From Zoogloeaceae bacterium (GTDB lineage Bacteria; Pseudomonadota; Gammaproteobacteria; Burkholderiales; Rhodocyclaceae), in NCBI GenBank assembly GCA_031274855.1, contig JAISPO010000120.1, positions 1 to 18,437 on the forward strand: a stretch of DNA of 18,437 bases, given 5' to 3'. Under the pieces are notes generated by a model. That model saw only the letters and a list, made by a program, of their open reading frames with translations. It was not told where the DNA came from and did not search any database. Numbering within the stretch: position 1 is the first letter of the stretch; each line of letters opens with the position of its first letter. Shown piece by piece: positions 15,667 through 18,437 of this stretch. The position numbers and the translations under genes are program-made.

Positions 15667-15675
15667 GACGAACGG
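15667..15675 (-). promoter_or_regulatory. AlgR-like box 1 (CCGTTCGTC) upstream of the pil cluster
   Basis: On the minus strand this reads GCCGTTCGTC. It matches the CCGTTCGTC core remembered for AlgR, a LytTR response regulator that activates fimU-pilVWXY1 in P. aeruginosa. It is the pilE-proximal copy, 64 bp before the pilE ATG. No strong -35/-10 lies between it and the gene (weak TATCAA at 15623-15628), which fits an activator-dependent promoter. The motif is seen; the regulator is inferred. Confidence 0.5.
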
Positions 15676-15679
15676 CGGC

Positions 15680-15709
15680 TTGGTAATGACGAACGGTTAA
15701 TTATATAAT
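15680..15709 (+). promoter_or_regulatory. Sigma-70 promoter of tRNA-Thr
   Basis: A perfect -10 TATAAT (15704-15709) and a -35 TTGGTA (15680-15685, four of six matches) are separated by 18 bp, placing the start near 15716, eight bases before the tRNA. A GC-rich stretch GCGCCCCGC follows the -10, resembling the discriminator of stringently controlled stable-RNA promoters. The -10 lies in the 10-bp palindrome ATTATATAAT (15700-15709), so TATAAT also reads on the minus strand, but no -35 accompanies it there. Confidence 0.7.
15688..15696 (-). promoter_or_regulatory. AlgR-like box 2 (ACCGTTCGTC) upstream of the pil cluster
   Basis: This is the second copy of the nine-base core, reading ACCGTTCGTC with its preceding A. 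It is in the same orientation as box 1 and exactly 21 bp from it, so both face the same side of the helix. It lies between the -35 and -10 of the tRNA-Thr promoter, so a protein bound here could hinder that promoter while serving the pil cluster. The sequence is seen; the regulator is inferred from the P. aeruginosa paradigm. Confidence 0.5.
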
Positions 15710-15723
15710 CGCGCCCCGCAGTT

Positions 15724-15799
15724 GCCGCTTTAGCTCAGTTGGTAGAGCAACCGCTTCGTAAGCGGTAGGTCGTCTGTTCGAGTCAGACAAGCGGCACCA
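15724..15799 (+). tRNA. tRNA-Thr (anticodon CGU), CCA encoded
   Basis: The 76-nt gene folds into a full cloverleaf. The acceptor GCCGCTT pairs perfectly with AAGCGGC; the D-arm is GCTC/GAGC with loop AGTTGGTA. The anticodon stem ACCGC/GCGGT encloses TTCGTAA, giving anticodon CGT at 15757-15759, which reads ACG (Thr). The variable loop is AGGTC and the T-arm GTCTG/CAGAC with loop TTCGAGT. The discriminator is A and CCA is encoded (15797-15799). A run of seven Ts (15802-15808) follows directly, perhaps helping termination. Confidence 0.97.
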
Positions 15800-15842
15800 G
15801 ATTTTTTTCGGGAACTCCATACTTGATTGCCGCCCGCACCCC

Positions 15843-18314
15843 ATGAGCGAGACTTGCTATCACTGCGGACTGGCGATTCCCGCAGGCATTGATTTTCCGG
15901 TGGAGATCGACAACCGGCGCCGCGAGATGTGCTGCGCGGGCTGTCAGGCGGTCGCGCAGGCGATTGTCACGGGCGGGTTGATTGATTATTACCGGCACCG
16001 AGACGCGCTGCCGGAAAGCCCGCGCGAGGCGATGCCGCAGGCATTGCAGGAGCTTGGCCTGTTCGATCATCCCGATGTGCAAAAGAATTTTGTGCGACCA
16101 ACCGGCGAGCATGAGCGGGAAGCGGCGCTGATTCTGGAAGGCATCACCTGCGCCGCCTGCGTGTGGCTGAACGAGCAGCATATCGCCCGCCAGTCCGGCG
16201 TGACTGCGGTGGATATCAATTACGCGACCCGCCGCGCGCGGGTGCGCTGGGATGAGCGCCGGATCAAGCTCTCGCAAATACTGGAAGCGATTGTGGCCAT
16301 CGGCTATCGCGCCCATCCCTATGATGTTGCCCGTTCGGAATTAATCGCCCGCAAGGAGCGCAAGGCGGCGCTGTGGCGCTTGTTCGTGGCCGGCTTCGGC
16401 ATGATGCAGGTGATGATGTACGCCGTGCCGGTTTATCTGGCCGACGAAGGCACGATGTCGGCGGATATCGAGCAACTGATGCGTTGGGCCAGCCTGATTC
16501 TGACACTGCCGGTGGTTTTGTATTCGTCGGCGCCGTTTTTCGCGCACGCCTGGCGCGACCTCAAGTTGCGTCGCGTGGGCATGGATGTCCCCGTCGCTTT
16601 GGGCATCGGCAGCGCGTTTGCGGCCAGTCTTTGGGCGACTTTGACGGCTTCCGGCGAGGTGTATTTCGATTCGGTGACGATGTTCGTGTTTCTGTTGCTG
16701 GGCGGACGTTTTCTGGAAATGGTGGCGCGGCAGAAGGCGGCGCGGGGCGTGGAGGAATTGGCGCGCGCGTTGCCGGCTTTTGCGGCGCGTTACACGCGCT
16801 TTCCTGATGGCGAGATTGAGCGCGTTGCGGTGTCGAATTTGGCTGCCGGCGATGTGGTGCTGGTTTCCCCTGGCGAGGTGATTCCGGCGGACGGTACGGT
16901 GATTGAGGGCGCGAGCAGCGCCGATGAGTCGCTGCTGACCGGCGAGAGCCGCGCCATCAGCAAGCGGCAAGGGGATGCGGTGATCGGCGGCAGCTTGAAC
17001 GTGAGCAGTCCGCTGACGCTGAAAGTCGACCGCGTCGGCGAAGCGACGCGGCTGGCGTCGATTCAGCGGCTGATGGAAAGAGCGGCCGCGGAGAAGCCGA
17101 AAATCGTCGAGACGGCAGACCGGATCGCGGCGCGTTTCGTCAGCGTGCTGTTGCTGCTGGCCTTGGCAACCGGCGCGTGGTGGTGGTGGGCGGATTCCGC
17201 TCAGGCGCTTTGGGTCTTCGTTTCGGTGCTGGTGGTGAGTTGCCCTTGCGCGTTGTCGCTGGCGACGCCTGCCGCTTTGACTGTGGCGACCGGCGTTTTG
17301 TCGCGCCACGGCGTATTGGTGACGCGGGGACATGCCATCGAGACGTTGGCCCGCGCGACCCACTTCGTGTTCGACAAAACCGGCACGCTGACCGAAGGAC
17401 ATCCAGTGTTGATGGAAACGGTTACTTTGGGGCGTTTGTCCGATGCTCAGTCGCTGGCGCTGGCGGCGGAAATGGAAACCGGATCGGAACACCCGATTGG
17501 GCGGGCGATTAGTGTTGCCGCGGCAGAGCTTGCCGAGCGGCAGCCGATGGGCGTGCGCGGCATCGAGGCCATTACCGGTCAGGGCATCGAGGCCGAGTGG
17601 GAGGGCGTGACCGCGCGATTGGGCAGCCCCGGATTCGTGGGCGCTTTGTGCGCGAGCGAAGCGCCTGCGGTACTTCAGGAATGGCAGGCGCATGGCGATA
17701 CGATTGTCGCTTTGGGATCGGCGGCCGGATGGCTGGCCGCTTTCCGGCTTGCCGACAAGCCGCGCGCCGGAACGGCAGAGGCGATGGCGGCGTTGCGCTC
17801 GTTGCGGATTGAGGTTTCCGCGTTAAGCGGCGATGCGCCCGAAACGGTGGCGAGGATTGCCAACGATCTCGGCATCGCTGCGGCAAGCGGCGGCATGACG
17901 CCGGAGGGCAAGCACGAAGCCATCCGCCAATTACAAGCGCAAGGCGGGACCGTGGCGATGGTCGGCGATGGCGTGAACGACGCGCCGGTGCTCGCTCAGG
18001 CGCATGTCTCGGTGGCCATGGGCGGCGGCACTGATCTTGCGAGGAGCCAAGCGGATATCGTCCTGCTGTCGAATGATTTGCGGCATCTGGCCAGCGGCGT
18101 GACGATTGCCCGGCGCACCATGATGGTCATCCGGCAAAATCTCACATGGGCTTTTGCCTACAATCTGATTGCCATCCCGCTGGCCATGGCCGGTTGGGTG
18201 ACGCCGTGGCTGGCCGGCGTGGGCATGTCCGTCAGTTCCCTGCTGGTTGTCCTCAATGCGCTGCGCTTGCAGAGATCTGCATCCGTGGCGGCGAATGGAT
18301 CGGAGACGCGCTAA
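15843..18314 (+). CDS. ccoI: Copper-translocating P1B-type ATPase CcoI/FixI
   Basis: This inner-membrane Cu+ exporter is needed to deliver copper to the cbb3-type cytochrome oxidase. The 823-residue protein opens with the CcoI-type Cys-rich N-terminal domain (Cys5, Cys8, Cys30, Cys31, Cys34). A heavy-metal-associated domain follows with GITCAAC (Cys103, Cys106). The P-type core shows TGE (366-368), the transport motif CPC (467-469) in SCPCALSLATPAAL, DKTGT with phosphorylated Asp511, SEHPIG, and GDGVNDAP (708-715). The C-terminal membrane pair ends with MSVSSLLVVLNALRL. About eight membrane segments are expected. No ribosome site precedes the ATG at 15843, and no alternative start fits. Immediate linkage to ccoS separates it from a general CopA detoxification pump. 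It starts 44 bp after tRNA-Thr and may be read through from it, since no separate promoter is obvious. Confidence 0.93.
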   Translation: MSETCYHCGLAIPAGIDFPVEIDNRRREMCCAGCQAVAQAIVTGGLIDYYRHRDALPESPREAMPQALQELGLFDHPDVQKNFVRPTGEHEREAALILEGITCAACVWLNEQHIARQSGVTAVDINYATRRARVRWDERRIKLSQILEAIVAIGYRAHPYDVARSELIARKERKAALWRLFVAGFGMMQVMMYAVPVYLADEGTMSADIEQLMRWASLILTLPVVLYSSAPFFAHAWRDLKLRRVGMDVPVALGIGSAFAASLWATLTASGEVYFDSVTMFVFLLLGGRFLEMVARQKAARGVEELARALPAFAARYTRFPDGEIERVAVSNLAAGDVVLVSPGEVIPADGTVIEGASSADESLLTGESRAISKRQGDAVIGGSLNVSSPLTLKVDRVGEATRLASIQRLMERAAAEKPKIVETADRIAARFVSVLLLLALATGAWWWWADSAQALWVFVSVLVVSCPCALSLATPAALTVATGVLSRHGVLVTRGHAIETLARATHFVFDKTGTLTEGHPVLMETVTLGRLSDAQSLALAAEMETGSEHPIGRAISVAAAELAERQPMGVRGIEAITGQGIEAEWEGVTARLGSPGFVGALCASEAPAVLQEWQAHGDTIVALGSAAGWLAAFRLADKPRAGTAEAMAALRSLRIEVSALSGDAPETVARIANDLGIAAASGGMTPEGKHEAIRQLQAQGGTVAMVGDGVNDAPVLAQAHVSVAMGGGTDLARSQADIVLLSNDLRHLASGVTIARRTMMVIRQNLTWAFAYNLIAIPLAMAGWVTPWLAGVGMSVSSLLVVLNALRLQRSASVAANGSETR

Positions 18315-18437
18315 ATGGAAATCATGTATTTGCTGGTGCCGATATCCGTCGTGCTGGTGTTCGTGATCGGCGCTGTGTTCTGGTGGTCCCTGCGGCACGG
18401 CCAGTTCGAGGATCTCGAAGGGCCGGCTTACCGGATG
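18315..18437 (+). CDS. ccoS: Cbb3 oxidase maturation protein CcoS, 3' end cut by window edge
   Basis: CcoS is a small single-span membrane protein required to insert copper and heme cofactors into cbb3 oxidase. The 41 visible codons show one membrane helix (MYLLVPISVVLVFVIGAVFW) followed by SLRHGQFEDLEGPAYRM, the family signature with the conserved Gln-Phe-x-Asp-Leu-Glu-Gly-Pro. The family is usually 45-70 residues, so only a short tail is missing. The ATG directly follows the ccoI TAA with no gap, so it depends on ccoI for expression. Confidence 0.93.
   Translation, partial: MEIMYLLVPISVVLVFVIGAVFWWSLRHGQFEDLEGPAYRM

Noticed and set aside
15700..15705. Minus-strand TATAAT as the -10 of the pil promoter
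   Set aside because: The minus-strand hexamer at the right distance upstream is GCGGCA, not a -35, and it would put the AlgR-like boxes downstream of the start. It most likely reflects the palindromic tRNA -10.
15823..15836. Possible FNR/ANR box (TTGAT half-site) before ccoI
   Set aside because: The second half should read ATCAA but is GCCCG; a single five-base half-site is expected by chance.
1..18437. A novel defence, mobile or biosynthetic system
   Set aside because: Almost every base lies in recognisable housekeeping, pilus or oxidase-assembly genes; the largest gene-free stretch is the 240 bp from 15604 to 15842, which is explained by the tRNA and control sites.

Overview
This window reads as ordinary chromosomal DNA of a GC-rich betaproteobacterium. 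The gene neighbourhoods (tsaE-amiC, ribF-ileS-lspA-fkpB-ispH, a minor-pilin/pilY1 cluster, ccoI-ccoS) and the protein sequences suggest Rhodocyclales or a close relative; the order-level placement is inference. The only mobile-type sequence seen is a short palindromic repeat. No IS element, phage, CRISPR array or toxin/defence cassette was found.

Layout. At 1-836 (minus) is the 5' part of queG, cut by the left edge. From 826 rightward, divergent to and overlapping queG, runs tsaE (t6A tRNA modification ATPase) and then amiC (Tat-exported septal amidase). At 2538-2546 an extended -10 box built on the amiC stop codon probably starts the housekeeping operon ribF-ileS-lspA-fkpB-ispH (2576-8191), the same order as in E. 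coli. Here the genes abut or overlap, and lspA, fkpB and ispH all use non-ATG starts. A double palindromic repeat sits inside the 5' end of fkpB and is read in frame. ispH appears to start at an ATA that overlaps the TAG stop of fkpB. A hairpin/T-tract terminator (8205-8241, minus) separates ispH from the convergent pil cluster.

The pil cluster (15603 down to 8293, minus) is pilE-like, fimT, pilV, pilW, pilX and pilY1: the minor pilins that prime type IV pilus assembly plus the PilY1 tip adhesin/mechanosensor. Genes are joined by 7-nt overlaps or gaps of a few bases. Its 120-bp upstream region carries two direct CCGTTCGTC boxes exactly 21 bp apart. They match my memory of the AlgR (LytTR response regulator) site that activates the equivalent fimU-pilVWXY1 operon in Pseudomonas aeruginosa. 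The boxes flank the -35 of a divergent tRNA-Thr(CGU) gene (15724-15799).

At the right end ccoI, a copper-exporting P1B ATPase for cbb3 oxidase assembly, is followed directly by ccoS, cut by the right edge. This implies a micro-oxic respiratory capacity.

The best leads are the ATA/TAG junction of ispH and fkpB, the repeat translated into fkpB, and the paired AlgR-like boxes in the shared pil/tRNA intergenic region. I found no candidate for an entirely new multi-gene system.
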